Assembly (NCBI GenBank): GCA_025529335.1
Contig: JAMYHX010000165.1
Coordinates: 1 to 64,000, forward strand
Reading direction: 5' to 3'
Source of the DNA: Rhizopus sp. PT2906
Lineage: Eukaryota; Mucoromycota; Mucoromycetes; Mucorales; Rhizopodaceae
DNA length: 64,000 nucleotides
Both the position numbers and the translations under genes were made by a program. This document shows, in pieces, positions 1 to 11,962 of this stretch (position 1 is its first letter; every line of letters begins with the position of its first letter). Under the pieces are notes generated by a model. The model was not told the DNA's origin and did no database searches. It worked only from the letters and a program-made list of their open reading frames with translations.

Positions 1-61
1 TCACTGGAAACACAATCTGTGACATGTAGTCAATTCTCTTCAAGAGTTCATCTTGGCTCAT
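1..61 (-). CDS. N-terminal fragment of an unidentified protein
   Basis: On the minus strand an ATG at 61-59 opens a frame that stays open for 20 codons to the window edge, beginning MSQDELLKRIDYMSQIVFPV. The peptide is amphipathic and looks like a real N-terminus, and the upstream side carries CT-rich, AT-rich promoter-like DNA shared with no other gene. I do not recognise the family. The assignment rests only on an open frame of 20 codons, so it could be chance. Confidence 0.4.
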   Translation of the reverse strand, partial: MSQDELLKRIDYMSQIVFPV

Positions 62-711
62 GTACTCTGACTTTTCAGTTTTGCCCTCTTTATTACGAAA
101 CGTAATAGGTTCGTTCACGTTACGTGCAAACATTAACGAGAATGACGTACTCAACGTACGAGTAGATATTTTGTTATTAATCATTAGTTGCGCGACAGGT
201 ATGTCGTATTTACCCTATAAATACTTAATCTTGTCGTATGAGATTACTCTAAATCCATACTCTAAGAATGAATAATACAAAGATACCGACAACAATACAC
301 GTTATTAACATATATAACGCGACATGCCCAACTATCATTGGCCATAATTAAATTTGTTCATTAATTTCTGTTTTCATATAAAATGACGCTGTTTGTAATA
401 TTGGGCTCTCTCTCTCGTCTTGATCTTAATAAAGAGGTTATATAGAGACTCATTGACTTATACTTCTCTTATAACTTTCAACTGTCCTGGCCAATACCTC
501 AACTAGATATATCTACACTATACACCTTTCTTAAAAAAAGGAAAGGGCTTCCAGCTACTTCTTTCAAAAGATGAAATTGGAATGCATATACATATATATA
601 TATATATATATAAAGACTTGCCTTATTTTGTACGAAAAAGGATAATGTCTAATAGATATGGTTTAATATATTTAGGGTAATCATTTGTCGCTTTTTATTA
701 TATATTTCAAT
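62..711. other. Intergenic DNA with a TA microsatellite
   Basis: This stretch lies between the start of the edge gene and the 3' end of the TBC gene. It holds a (TA)n run near 590-612 and short AT-rich DNA. A 71-codon plus-strand frame at 60-275 has no coding character. I see no RNA gene. Confidence 0.5.
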
Positions 712-2830
712 TTAGCATTTGTGTATTGAGCAAGCAGATGATGATGAGTGATTGTTATTGCATATTGATGCTATCGACTTTGGTCTTTCTTTTTTTAATA
801 TCTGACATTCTCTAGTTATTCTCTTATTCTCTTGTTCCAAATGATCCACTTTATTCTTCATATCCAGCATGCGTTCTACAAGTGCACTTAATGCATCTTT
901 AGACATGATTTGTTGCTGAACTAACTCTTCCTTCTCTTGCTTCAATCTTGAATTCTCTTTACGTAGCTCCATACACTCTTTTTCATATTTTACATTATTA
1001 AATGCGCTTTCTATTGTTATTTTTAGAGCATCTCTTTCTGCTTCTACATCCATTTTATCAAGTTTAGCCTGCATCAGTTCATCTTTCAACGTCACTGCTT
1101 CCCTTTGCATCTGTGATATGGCTGATAGCAAATCTTCAATCTGGTGATGCAACTCTGATACACTTGGCTCCTTCAAGGATGATCTCTCGGATTCACTACT
1201 CTTTTTGGGTGCATTATTGTACCAAGACATTGTCTTTTTCTTTCGACTGATACTGTTGCTACTTCGATTACTACCATTACTGTTATTATGACTACCATTT
1301 GATTTTGACCAGAAATTGAATCGGACAGCAAGCACCTGTTCTGTCTGTTTTTGTTCCTTTTCTATTTCTGACACATAGGTCTCTGCTAAATGATCTAGCT
1401 TTTCCTTGGTAATTACATTACTCAACTGCACTGCATCTGAAATGACTTGCCCTGGATCATTGTTGTAAGCATCATACAGTTTGTTGGACAAAAAGTCCAA
1501 GATATCTTCAAATTCCGTGAACCGCATAATCCTCTGTTTGGACCGCTTCATCATCGCGATGGATACTCGCATAATAGTCTCTGCTGCACCTTCTGCAAAC
1601 ACGATATCATATATACGTAAGATAAGCTCCATAGGGAATGCATAAGCAAACAATGTCAAAAACCATTGAGATGCGTACATGGGCACATTCACTTCATGAA
1701 GTGTCAGAAATTCAGATAAGTCGGGTAATATTTGATCAAGCAGGCTTGAAAATTGGTATAATCTAAGCTGTAAACCTTCCATGTTTAATGTAAACATGGT
1801 TCTCATTTCATAAGTTTCCATCAGTCTAGATATGATGTTATTTTTGTGTGTGTGTGTGTGTGTGTGTAAGGAAAAGTACTTACCTCACAAACACACAGAA
1901 TGCTTGTTGCTCCGGCATCTAATCGATTTTACCTTGTTAATTGTTGTTGCCTCCCTCATACAAATATATATACACACATATATATATACTGTATTGCCTA
2001 CTTACATTCAACAGTAAAGGACCTACTAAAAAGGCTAATCCTTGACAGTATCCAACAAGTGAATCATAGAGACTATAGGCTGATAACACGCGTTCAAGCG
2101 ACTGCTGTCCGTGGCCTCCTTCTTGCTTGAACATGTCGATACCTGGAAAGGTACGAGCTAGATCACGCTGAATGATTCTTTCGTAAGGAGAATGCTCCGC
2201 TACAAGCTGTCCATACATTGTTTCCAAATTAAGAGAGGCTGACTGAGACATAGCCTGCCAAATGACACCTCTGACTTTGGATGGAATACCTGCCCTGAGT
2301 TTTGCTGAGACAAGATGTGGCAGTTTTAAAGCAACCGAACTAAAGTCCTCTGTTAAGGCTGTCCAGAATTCCCAATCGATATTATCTTCTTGTTTATTCG
2401 TGGTTAATTTTTGAATCGTTGACAAATTAGCCTTGAGCTGATTTGATTGAATACAGACTGACTTGGGGTCTTCATCTAGTTTCGCATTCTGTCTTTCGAT
2501 CTGAGCAAGTATAAACTCAACGGAATCCTAATCACAATAGAATGTTTAACTTGTGCAATGAAAGAAAGAAAAAGAATTTACCTGAGGAGGCAAGCTTGCA
2601 TTCTCTTCTTCTAGTCTCGGTAATACTTTAACGTCCTTTTTGACAGTCGAATTAAAACTGTTTGTTCTTCGTCGACTCGTCGGACTACCTCTCAAAGTGC
2701 TACTGGTTGTCCTTGTAGGTGAAAGTAGGTTATGTCGTATGGTTGAGCTCTTTGAAGTTCGAAGGTGTATCGGTGGACGATGTCTATATTCTTCTTCTTG
2801 CTGTTGAAGCGCATTTACCAATTTCGACAT
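712..2830 (-). CDS. TBC-domain Rab GTPase-activating protein (Gyp5/EVI5 type)
   Basis: Reconstructed exons are 2830-2582, 2527-2006, 1918-1884 and 1825-712, giving about 639 residues. The TBC domain is central. It shows the arginine-finger motif IQRDLARTFP and the glutamine-finger motif YCQGLAF, preceded by RAGIPSKVRGVIWQ. A long coiled coil follows the domain (roughly the last 200 residues), after a Ser/Asn-rich linker; the N-terminus is basic and disordered. This order (linker, TBC, coiled coil) is that of Gyp5/Gyl1 and EVI5/RABGAP1, which stimulate GTP hydrolysis by Rab proteins in exocytic or Golgi transport. The third exon is only 35 nt. The intron at 1826-1883 carries a (GT)n run. The exact Rab target cannot be read from sequence. 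Confidence 0.9.
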
Positions 2831-2975
2831 AAGAAAATAAAATAAAGAGAAGGGAAAAAAAAAATATTATGTTGCAGCATCTTTTTATTAAATCAGCATA
2901 ATTTCTCCCCTCCTCCTTTTTGCTCCCCTTTTCTCTTGTTTTTTAATAGATGTTTAAAGGGTAGAGCTTCTTTTA

Positions 2976-3903
2976 TTATGTATGTAACCAATATAAAATG
3001 ATGAGAATAGAACAAGTTGATATCACACCAGCCATGATGAGTGTATCTCTTTTTCTTCTTGTGTTTATACGTGAAATGATATTGTTTATACCAGGGATAT
3101 GACCTAAGGGTATGAACTGATTAGCTTGTGTAGAATATGTATAATTTACTTGAATACTTACTCACTATGTTTCCAACTCTTTGATTTACATTACGCATCA
3201 CTCTACCTTGTCTAAATATATCATCTCTAGTAGCATATGCTTGTCTATGTTATATATTGAGTAAGTTGTGTAATTTATCTTGTACCATGCTTACTCCAAT
3301 ATCATATCTGTCAATCGATGGGATCCTTCTATTCTGTTGCGCTCTGTTAGATAATAATCGGCATTATCTCTATTACTTGCTGTATTAAATGTTCTTATCT
3401 CATCTTGTACTTGACTCATTAAATTTGCTTTATCCCTTGCTGCTTTTATGTTAGCCTACGCGCATCTTTCTTAATATCATACTTTCTATTTCTCTCTCTT
3501 TTTATTTTTTTCTTTATTACCTTGACTCTTCTAAATTCCTTGGTATAATCATATAATATATCTTTATGTCTTCCTAACATATGAATCATGGAAGTGCTGG
3601 TTGGTATAATGCTTGGTCTGTCCAAAAAGTCTCCCATCTCGGTAATCACTTTTTGTAGCTATGTATTATTGTAATGTTATTTTTTTTTATCTATTCTCTC
3701 CTTCTTTCATTTACCTTCTTCAATAGTTCGTCAGTCTCGGCTTCTTGTCCTGTATTGTCTAATCCAGTTGATTGACCAATCTTTGCCAGTGTTGACAATT
3801 TAACTTCAATCTCGCTTTCCAGCTGTCTTGCTTCCTTTCTCAGTTGATCCCATGAAGGCGGTGCTTGTTGTTCATCTGAAGTCATTGTAATTGTGTTTTG
3901 CAT
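2976..3903 (-). CDS. GOS1: Golgi Qb-SNARE, GOS1/GOSR1 homologue
   Basis: Exons assemble as 3903-3715 and 3658 onward, with further short introns, ending at a TAA at 2978-2976. The protein opens with a helical region around WDQLRKEARQLESEIEVKL, continues through MIHMLGRHKDILYDYTKEF and a SNARE motif with an R-N-x-N layer (RNVNQRVGN), and ends in a tail anchor rich in Ile/Leu after IPGINNIISRI. That order and length (about 220 residues) match GOS-28/Gos1, which works in transport to and within the Golgi. Two in-frame ATGs exist at 3903 and 3885; the second has a good A-rich context. Downstream exon edges are less certain than the first two. Confidence 0.9.
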
Positions 3904-4259
3904 AGTGAATATAAAGAGAGAAAGAGAGAAAAAATAAATAAATAAATGCTCTTTAAGGCTCAGACAGTTAGAAAGAATCACGCTTTCGGTCATTGTGCTT
4001 TCATTTTTTTGTCCTAAGCTTTTCTTTTGTTCAGTAATGCCTTATCTAAAGGCACACTTCTTTTCAAGCATCAATACGAATTCGACATAAAATGTAACAG
4101 CAAATTAGATGGATCAAATAAATACAACACAATACATACTCATTACTTTCATTTGATCCTTTCTCTCTCTCTCTCTCTCGATACTAAAGAAAAAGAGTTT
4201 GGTATACGAAAAACTGACCTGTATCATTTTGTATAACAACGTGTTTATTGATAAAGATA

Positions 4260-5458
4260 TCAAAGGCTATCATTGTTGTTGTTATTATCACTATTACTAT
4301 TATGACTGTTATTATTGGTGTTATTATCCTCCATCATTTGACCTGTTGCATTTGCTTGCTCTATTGATGGTGCAATAGGCTTTGTCGTTAATGCCAAAAG
4401 ACGTTTGTCGGTATATCCAGACTATATAATAACAATGATAAGAAAACCCTTATTCTATCAACTATAGAGTTCACAACTTACACTTAAAAGATCCTGTTCG
4501 CAAGGAACTCTCATCTGAAGTATAGTATTGTTTTTCAAGTTTTGTTTCAACACCCTTTTTAAAGAGTCATCTCCTATATAAAAAATGTCTTGTTTTTAGT
4601 TTTCTTGTTTTACTATCATGACATAACTTACTGTTCAATAGACACTTCCATAATCCATCAAAGCCCTTGTACTGTAATACCATTCCAGAAATAGTTGGAT
4701 CTTGAAACGTTAATCTTAACCAAGCTATAAGTGGTTCAATCGTTGCCTCGGCTATAGAATGAGCTGTTAGAAATATAAAGATATACAAATATATATATAA
4801 TGAACTTGCGAGATAATTGAAAGTAATATGTTCTACTGTACGTGATATGACTCACTTCAACAATAACACCTGCTGTAGGTAAAGCTTGAGCCATGGGTGG
4901 CACAGATGTGTTTTGAGCCTTGGCATCATGAGTAGTGGTAGTGGTTGTATTGACATGGCTTTGATGGCTATTCTATCGTTATTTATCATTAAAACACACG
5001 TGTATCATATATTACCTAAAAGTAGGTGCAGCATATTGAGTGTTGGTATTGGCTGACCAGTTTTGTGTTGTGCCTTGAGGCATTAAGGATGGGTTCAATT
5101 GTGTTTCCTGTGGTTGTTGTTGTTGTTGGTGGTGGTGATGTAATGATTGTTGGTGCAATTGTTGGTTATGAGCCAAAGGTGCTTCTTTTGATTCCTCTTT
5201 AGTTAAATTTCTTTCTTCTTCTTCTTGTTGCTTTTGTGGCGACTGTGATTGCTGTGGTGGTGGTGGTGGTGATTGTTGAAGTTGTTGTTGTCGTTGTTGC
5301 TGCTGCTGTAATTCTTTTTGTTTTTGAAGCAATTGTTGCTGTTGCTGTTGTTGTTGCTGTTGACTACTTACCAGGGCATTCATACTTTCGATTAGTTTTC
5401 TGACTTCAGCCAAATCACTGGCTGCTGCTTCGGTGGCCCTGTCCATCATGAAACTCAT
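4260..5458 (-). CDS. PolyQ-rich hypothetical protein
   Basis: The first exon (5458-5016) starts MSFMMDRATEAAASDLAEV, a short predicted helix, and runs into long Gln tracts mixed with Pro, His and Ser. Later exons (from 4967; about 4760-4632; 4573 to 4260) encode a compact conserved-looking part with IEPLIAWLRLTFQDP and MVLQYKGFDGLWKCLL, then an Asn-rich tail ending NNNDSL. Splices at 5016/4967 and 4632/4573 preserve frame. The junction near 4856 does not: the strong donor after GVIVE leaves the wrong phase, so either a weaker upstream donor (GCAG/gtgtta) is used or an exon edge is misplaced. Composition suggests a nuclear regulatory protein, but I do not recognise a family. Confidence 0.65.
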
Positions 5459-6058
5459 TTTTTTTTTTTCTTGCTTTTGGAAAAGAAAAAGAAAAAATGC
5501 TTCTTCTATCAAGAATCAGATTGGTTGATTTTTTTTATCAGTTACACACTTTTTCCAGCTGCTGATACAGTCACTTTGGATCCCATTTTCTGTTTTATCA
5601 ACTCTTCGACCTTGTTCAAAATGAGACAAGAGAGAATGAGAATTTTTTTATTATTTTAGAATCACACACACTTAAGGAATTGTAAGATATCAAAGCAAGT
5701 ATTAAATATGGACAGTCATTGAAACAATATCATTTAAGAACACAAACAACGGATACTCTCTTTTGCTTTAATGCAGAAAAAAAAGGGGGGGATCTTTTTA
5801 TATTCTAAAGCCCAGTAAGGGCATTCCAGTATTAAGAAGGAAGCACTGAGGCCCTAAATAAGCTACTTCATACATATGTCCTCCTTTTAGATGATAACCA
5901 AAATAAAAGATTCTCGTTTATCATTTTCAGACTATTTAGCAAAAAACCATGACAAATGCCAAATGATTTTATTTATGGCGTGGGATGAAATAAATAGATG
6001 CGGTTATTCAATTAAGCTTCTCCTTCACACACACACATATACTCTCTCTCTTTCTTTA
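5459..6058. promoter_or_regulatory. Shared upstream region of polyQ gene and PEX6
   Basis: These 600 bases separate two divergently transcribed genes, so they must hold both promoters. A CT/CA-rich tract (cacacacatatactctctctc) lies within 35 nt of the PEX6 start, typical of fungal 5' leaders. A plus-strand frame at 5891-6205 overlaps the PEX6 first exon but shows no conserved features. Confidence 0.5.
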
Positions 6059-9000
6059 ATGACCCTACCGATCAACGCTCATCTAAAACTAGTTCATAGC
6101 CAAGAAACTCAGTGGGTTGAAGTCTCTGAGGACTTGTGGAAACTTGTATCAGCAAATCAAGGTAAACTAAACTGTTCCAATCTATTAAAACTCATTATTG
6201 TTTAAGACTCTATTGCACTTTCTGTCACCGTGCCATCGCTGGCAACACGCACACCTATCAGCACAAGGGATTCTCAACCAAGCCTAGACTCATTCATTGC
6301 ACGATGCAGACCTGCAACTGAAGGGGTAAAACTCAAAAAAGAGAGAGAGAGAACAAGTATTGACTTTACGGATAGAAAAAGGAACAAGTGATATATGTAA
6401 GTAGTCAATTGATCAAGTCTGTCTATGGATCAGATGCATTATCGCGTTTGGATGACGAAGAAGAAGAAGAGGAGACAATGTGTAGAGTTGAGATCAGGAC
6501 AGTACAGCTGATCGAATTGGATGAGATCATCCTAGGCGCCTTGAACGAAGCATCATATACACAGGCACAGAAAGGTAATAGAGTCGACGTAGTAAGAAGG
6601 GCGACCTTACCCATTATGATAGATCATAATGCTATATCAACCCTACTTTCGGACAAGATCATCAGGAGCTCAGAGATATATCATTTCGATCATGAACTCG
6701 CTTATAAAGTATTAATGACGAACCCAGTTAGACAAGGATATATTCATTCATCAGAGCGAACCAGACTCTTTGTGGTCAATGTATCAGACATGGATGACGA
6801 CGAAGCACTAGGCAATTCTGTATCTCTATCATCCGTATCGTTCAACACACTCAATGCACAGCCAGATCCAGTGGTGATCGAACCACGAGAGTACGATGTG
6901 AAAATATTAGAGAGAAAATGGCCAGAGACGAGACTTTGCCCTCCACCAAGTGCTAATGAAGATGACGAAAATCGTATCTTTATGAAACTAAAGGATTTAG
7001 CAAGCTGTGGTCTTTTTAGTGGAGATTGGGCTCTTGTAAGTGCGAATGATCCAAAAAAGTCCAGATTGTGTAAAATATATGGAGTGGATGATATTCTAGA
7101 AGAAGGGTAATAGTAAAGAAAAGATATATGTATTTAGTAAATAATGCCTTTCTTCTTGTTAGAGACGTTGTCTATCTTTCTCCCACACTTTACTTTAATC
7201 TCAATCTTCCCCTTCCACCTGAATCAACCTCAGCTGCAAAGATCACCGTAACTAGAGTTCAGGAAGTCCCAGAGCGTGGTCCGCCTGTTTCATCTGCTGT
7301 AACCATTGCTCGTGTTGCATCTCCTACATCTATGGATAAAGCACTTCAGTCGATATGTTTAGATTCATTAAAGCAATGGTTTGAACAAAAGGAACGTATT
7401 GTATGCAAGGGTGATATCATTGCTATACCAATTAACGAAGACATGGCTCGCTTAAGATCATCTGAAGACGAGTCTAGTTTCAAACCATCCACCCATCCAC
7501 CCACAACCTTGGTTTATTTCAAAGTCATCCGTTTGGACACGAGCGACGACACCAGTAACAACACGCATCCTTCCTATTACGGTTCTGGACGCCGAGTGGT
7601 CCCAAGCAAGACCCAGATGGTACAGACAGGTGTCGAATATTCACGTGTGCCCGTAGGCTCCATCTCCTACTACCACGACTTTGCTGAAAAACTGCCCTTG
7701 GTAAGATCAAGCGGGCCTACCTACGATCAACTGTATGAACTCGTTTCGTCCTCGTTACATTTTGCTGGCCTTAATTTCGATCTCTCTTGTAATGTTCTCT
7801 TTCACGGTCCTAGAGGCAGTGGTAAAAGCACCTTGGTGAAGGAAGTGGCAGAATCCATTGGCGTCCATGTGTATGAATTCTCTATTTATGATATCCTCTC
7901 TGATACTGACGCTAAAACTGAAGCTTATCTACGAGCCAAATTTGAAAAGGCTGCTGCTGTTGCGCCCTGTATTATGCTCATACGGCATATGGAGGGTCTC
8001 GCAAAGAAAAGCGCTGTTGTTGAATCTGGACAAGGTAAAAAGTTGAATATTGCCAAAGCGTTACTTTTCTAATTTTACTATTAGAACCTTTGCTAGCTAC
8101 AGTTTTAGAAGATTGTATAAAGAATATTAGTTCAGCGCATGCAGTAACGGGATATCCTGTCATGATCATCGCCACCACAGGAGATATAGATACCTTGCCC
8201 TCTAGCGTTTTGTCTTGTTTCAAGCATGAGATTTCCATTCACGCACCTGATGAAAAGGCCCGTTTACAGATACTCAAGAACTTGCTATACCATAGCCCGC
8301 TGGCTCCTGATGTTTCTTTATCTAATTTGGCAACACAGACAGCTGCCTTACTAGCCAAAGATTTGGTAGACTTAGTAGCTAGGGCGGGTGTACTTGCCTT
8401 GCAGAGAATAAATCGTGGCATGTACGTTTGAATTATAAAGACACACACACACAATATAACCTTGTTTTACTCTAGTCATCGTGAAACGAACGAATCTGAA
8501 GAAGGATCGACAGGGGGACCAGACATGTCTATGGTAACCGCCTCAGACATCCGTGCAGCTGGCGTCACCTTAACTGCTGCTGATTTTGATGGTGCCTTGG
8601 GCGAAGCACGAGCTAGTTATTCCGACTCTATTGGAGCACCCAAGGTATATATAATTAAAATCATCTTTTATTGTTGATCTAACCCACAGTGTTCAGATTC
8701 CCAATGTTACCTGGGACGATGTTGGCGGTTTAGCTCATGTCAAGGATGACATTCTCGATACGATCCAGCTCCCATTAGAGCATCCTGAGTTATTTGGTTC
8801 TGGTCTCAAAAAACGAAGTGGTATCCTTTTATATGGTCCCCCTGGTACAGGAAAGACACTACTTGCCAAGGCAATCGCTACATCCTGCTCCCTCAACTTC
8901 TTTTCTGTCAAAGGTCCTGAACTTTTGAACATGTATATTGGTGAATCTGAAGCGAACGTTCGACGCGTATTCCAACGAGCTCGTGATGCTAAGCCATGTG

Positions 9001-9752
9001 TTATCTTTTTTGATGAATTGGACTCTGTTGCGCCTAAGCGTGGTGAAAAGGGTGATTCTGGTGGTGTCATGGATCGTATTGTCAGTCAGCTGCTTGCTGA
9101 GTTGGACGGTATGAGCGAAGGAGGAGAAGAGGCCGGTGTGGGTGATGTCTTTGTTATTGGAGCGACCAACAGACCAGACCTCTTGGATCCTGCATTGTTA
9201 CGTCCGGGAAGGTAAGAGACAACTATATAAAATGTACAAGATATTTATGCTTTCGAAATGTAGATTCGACAAGTTACTCTATTTGGGTGTAAGTCAGGAT
9301 CATGAATCACAGCTAAAGATTATTGAGGCTCTCACAAGAAAGTAAGTGACATGTTTTTTATGGCTTTTTTGTTGGTTATCTAATTTTTGTAATATAGATT
9401 CCGTCTTCATCCAGACCTGGACCTTCGTAAAGTCGCAGAGCGATGTCCATTCCATTACACAGGTGCCGATTTCTACGCTCTTTGTTCTGATGCCATGTTG
9501 AAAGCTATGACACGTGTAGCCGAAACAATTGATGCTAAAGTAAACAAGTTGAACCAAGAAAAGCGACCTGATCTTCCCAATCCTGTTACGACACAGTACT
9601 ATCTGTCACATTTGGTTACACCTGAAGAAATTACAGTTCAAGTGCAAGAGGTTGACTTTATTAAGGCTCTAGAAGAACTTGTTCCTAGTGTTTCTGCTAC
9701 CGAACTTGAGCATTATTCTAAAGTTAGAGAAAAGTTTGAAAAAGATAATTAA
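6059..9752 (+). CDS. PEX6: Peroxisomal AAA ATPase PEX6
   Basis: Nine exons (6059-6161, 6207-6325, 6418-7106, 7163-8034, 8085-8421, 8476-8644, 8697-9211, 9264-9341, 9398-9752) give an in-frame protein of 1078 residues, the usual size for Pex6. The N-terminal half is divergent. The D1 AAA module has a recognisable Walker A (FHGPRGSGKST) but a degenerate Walker B (IMLIRH instead of a DE pair), as is usual for Pex6 D1. The D2 module is canonical: YGPPGTGKT, Walker B CVIFFDELDS, and the second region of homology ending GATNRPDLLDPALLRPGR. Pex6 with Pex1 extracts ubiquitinated Pex5 from the peroxisomal membrane. The family call rests on the WDDVGGL start of D2 and the asymmetry of the two ATPase modules. 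Confidence 0.96.
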
Positions 9753-9827
9753 AGTATACGCCCCTCCCTTAATGCTGTGTAAATATTCAGGCGTAGCTAT
9801 ATAAACGTTGTATCATTATTTTTAATA

Positions 9828-10830
9828 CAGTGCTTCCAGAAATGTTCAACCGTTTTGAGAGAAAATATGCGATTGTAATCTAACTATTTTGGCGGATTCT
9901 TGAATATAAACTGGCAGTTACACGAGGCAAATTTGTAAGTCTTTACAAAGCAGATTAGCACCAATTTGAAACGATTTCACTGCCAAATGATGATTGGATT
10001 AGTGTATGAAAATGATTATAGTTGTATCTAGTTGGTAATGCAAAGTCATTATCCTCTAGGTCAACTGTGTGCAAGGTAAATCCAACCAGATGGATGGCAT
10101 CGTTGCTTTTGATTCCAATACGTCTTGATGGTGGTCACTTCCGCTCGTGTCCTTCAAATTCTCTGGAAGTTTTGCCTTCGCAAACATTATTAAAATTCAA
10201 TATTATTGTAGTAAAGTACATCAATACGCATATATAATGTTGATTTGTACTAAGTGTTGCAGTTAGGATAGAGAAAACTCGATTGTATCTGGTGATAAAA
10301 TGTACAGTACGAACCTACAGTAGCAGGGGTAACGGTAGTGATAGTGGCGTTGTTAATACACATACTGTAGTGAATGACTGTAGTCTTCTTTGAATTTGAA
10401 TCCTAGAATTATCCAAATAATTGCTTGTTCAGGTGTGTCTTGTATTAACCATGCCTGCCACAACAGATAACAGGTATACGAACCAGGGTACGTAAATGAG
10501 AAAGCGTAGTTGTTCACTGAAGAACACAAAGGCTCGTTAGTTACGACGCTTCTCTATCAACTAATGAGAAAGAAAAAAACGACGTTCCATTCCAAGTTTA
10601 TCTTTTGATGAATAGGAATGGTTGATAAATTGAGCCAAACATCCTTTCGTTGTTGCATCAATGATCTATGCCAAAGGAGGGCATTAAATAAATATATGGC
10701 TTAAACCAACCTATTTTTAAACTTGCTTCATCTGTGCGCTTTCATAGGTCGTATGGGATCGAGCCTTCAGTTTCATATATTTGGATCTATTGTTCCGAAA
10801 AATCCATGCCATTCATTTCTGGAAGCACAG
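9828..10830. mobile_element. 1.0-kb inverted-repeat-bounded unit, possible decayed Tc1/mariner-type element
   Basis: The left end reads CAGTGCTTCCAGAAATG at 9828-9844 and the right end is its reverse complement with one mismatch at 10814-10830. Both ends are flanked by TA, the target duplicated by Tc1/mariner elements. Near the right end a plus-strand frame reads A-K-G-G-H-stop at 10670-10687, which resembles the usual end of Tc1-family transposases. No intact transposase frame remains. The match over 20 bases including flanks is 19/20. The interior also holds a minus-strand relic of another family, so the unit may be composite. Confidence 0.45.
9960..10195 (-). pseudogene. Decayed coding fragment with a KLPxxLKD motif
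   Basis: Read on the minus strand, one frame gives KLPENLKDTSG and another, broken by a single TGA, gives RRIGIKSNDAIHLVGF followed by TLHTVDLEDNDFALPTRYNY. These are long open stretches for AT-rich DNA. The KLP..LKD motif recurs in the better preserved relic at 25.8 kb (KLPRVLKDML), so this may be a further copy of that family. The frame changes show it is no longer functional. Confidence 0.4.
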
Positions 10831-11017
10831 TATCAAATGCAAGCACCGGATCCTAAACCACACAATTGCGCCATAATGGTCAAATGGGGAGATAGGCAAG
10901 GCTACATACCACGATAAACCGAACTCCATGTTGAAGTTCCATCAACCAATTAAAAAATAAAAGGGAGATGGCAAACATGAAGAGCATAAATCAGGATGGC
11001 AACCAGGAGTACAGGGC

Positions 11018-11233
11018 ATGGAGGGAACAGCTGAATTATCCATATTGTTCATTGAGAAAAAGTGGCTCATCAGTTACGACGCATTTCTTGATTCCCTATC
11101 AAGTAAAGTTAAAGACTTTGTTTCTTTTCCTTCATTGTTCTCAAAAATGTCAGAGGAATACTACGAAAGATTTAAACAATTATCAGAGGGTGAACACGAC
11201 ATGCGCCAGAAAATGCACCAGAAAATAAGCTAA
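11018..11233 (+). CDS. Short open frame of uncertain status
   Basis: The frame encodes 71 residues, including KWLISYDAFLDSLSSKVKDF and SEEYYERFKQLSEGEHDMRQ, which read like genuine helical protein. A related stretch (gttacgacgc... context) occurs 530 bases upstream near 10532-10555, suggesting local duplication. No intron or upstream exon could be attached. It may be an exon of a decayed gene. I do not recognise it. Confidence 0.25.
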   Translation: MEGTAELSILFIEKKWLISYDAFLDSLSSKVKDFVSFPSLFSKMSEEYYERFKQLSEGEHDMRQKMHQKIS

Positions 11234-11440
11234 TACTACGAGCGTTTCTTCTAGGCACTATATATGACATCATTTTACAATTTCATACTACCAAAGTCTC
11301 TGCCTAATCTAAGGCTGTCCAGTTCACTCCTTGATATAAAATACGAATCATCATAATTACATGTGTTCTTGCGTCTTTATTGATCAACTGACAGCATAAA
11401 ACTAGAATAAATAACGACATTTCTTTTTTATCTCTTCTTC

Positions 11441-11610
11441 TTGAAAAGAACCAATCCAAAATGGTGATTTTATAAAGCCACGTTTAGCGTAACGCTGCAC
11501 ATTCAAAGGTTTTGCTGGGTGATATCATAGGTAATGAGCAGAGGTAGTGCCTGTGGTTTTAGTCTAATTTTTGGTGCATTTTCTGGTGCATGTAGTGTTT
11601 CCTTTCTCAG
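11441..11610 (+). repeat. Dispersed repeat, copy 1
   Basis: This segment, from tcttgaaaagaaccaatcc to gcatgtagtgtttcc, is clearly related to 24970-25136 (same strand) and to 57939-58070 (reverse strand). The best conserved core is agtctaatttytggtgcattttctggtgcatgta, given here as 11560-11600. Each copy lies next to a decayed coding fragment on the same side, so the repeat marks one dispersed unit. Confidence 0.8.
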
Positions 11611-11743
11611 AGACAAAAAAGTTGCTGGAATTAGAGCTTGAGCAAAAAAAAAAGTATCCAATTTAAACAAGCAGTTCATTTTTGCAGATAGTTAATTGAA
11701 AAAATGCTCTGAACAATCAATTATTATCAAATTCTGGGGCTAA

Positions 11744-11962
11744 TTGTTCGAAACGTTTTTTTTTTTTTTTGCAGTGGTAAGTCCATTAAAGAAAGAGAAC
11801 AAACGACCAAAAACATGGAAGATATTGGCTATATATTTCAATAGGGGTGACACCATCCCTGAAGTATGTACCAAGAACGAACTAGCCATGAGGTTGAATT
11901 TGAGGATGATATTTGACGCGTTTGATATACATCATTATAATAACTCGAGTGTAATAAAGTAG
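11744..11962 (+). pseudogene. Relic associated with dispersed repeat copy 1
   Basis: The frame ends with ELAMRLNLRMIFDAFDIHHY, which aligns by eye with DLMSKIWRLILTAFDHSRI in the minus-strand relic at 57.66 kb. It sits about 300 bases downstream of repeat copy 1, in the same relative order and orientation as the other two copies. The upstream half is a poly-T stretch and non-conserved, so this is a fragment, not a gene. Confidence 0.4.

Noticed and set aside
1832..2130. Plus-strand frames across the TBC gene introns
   Set aside because: They are made of GT and TA microsatellite DNA in introns and antisense of exons.
8820..8828. GTATCCTTT, a match to a U12-type 5' splice site
   Set aside because: It lies in the middle of the PEX6 D2 Walker A exon, where the protein (SGILLYGPPGTGKT) is continuous without splicing.
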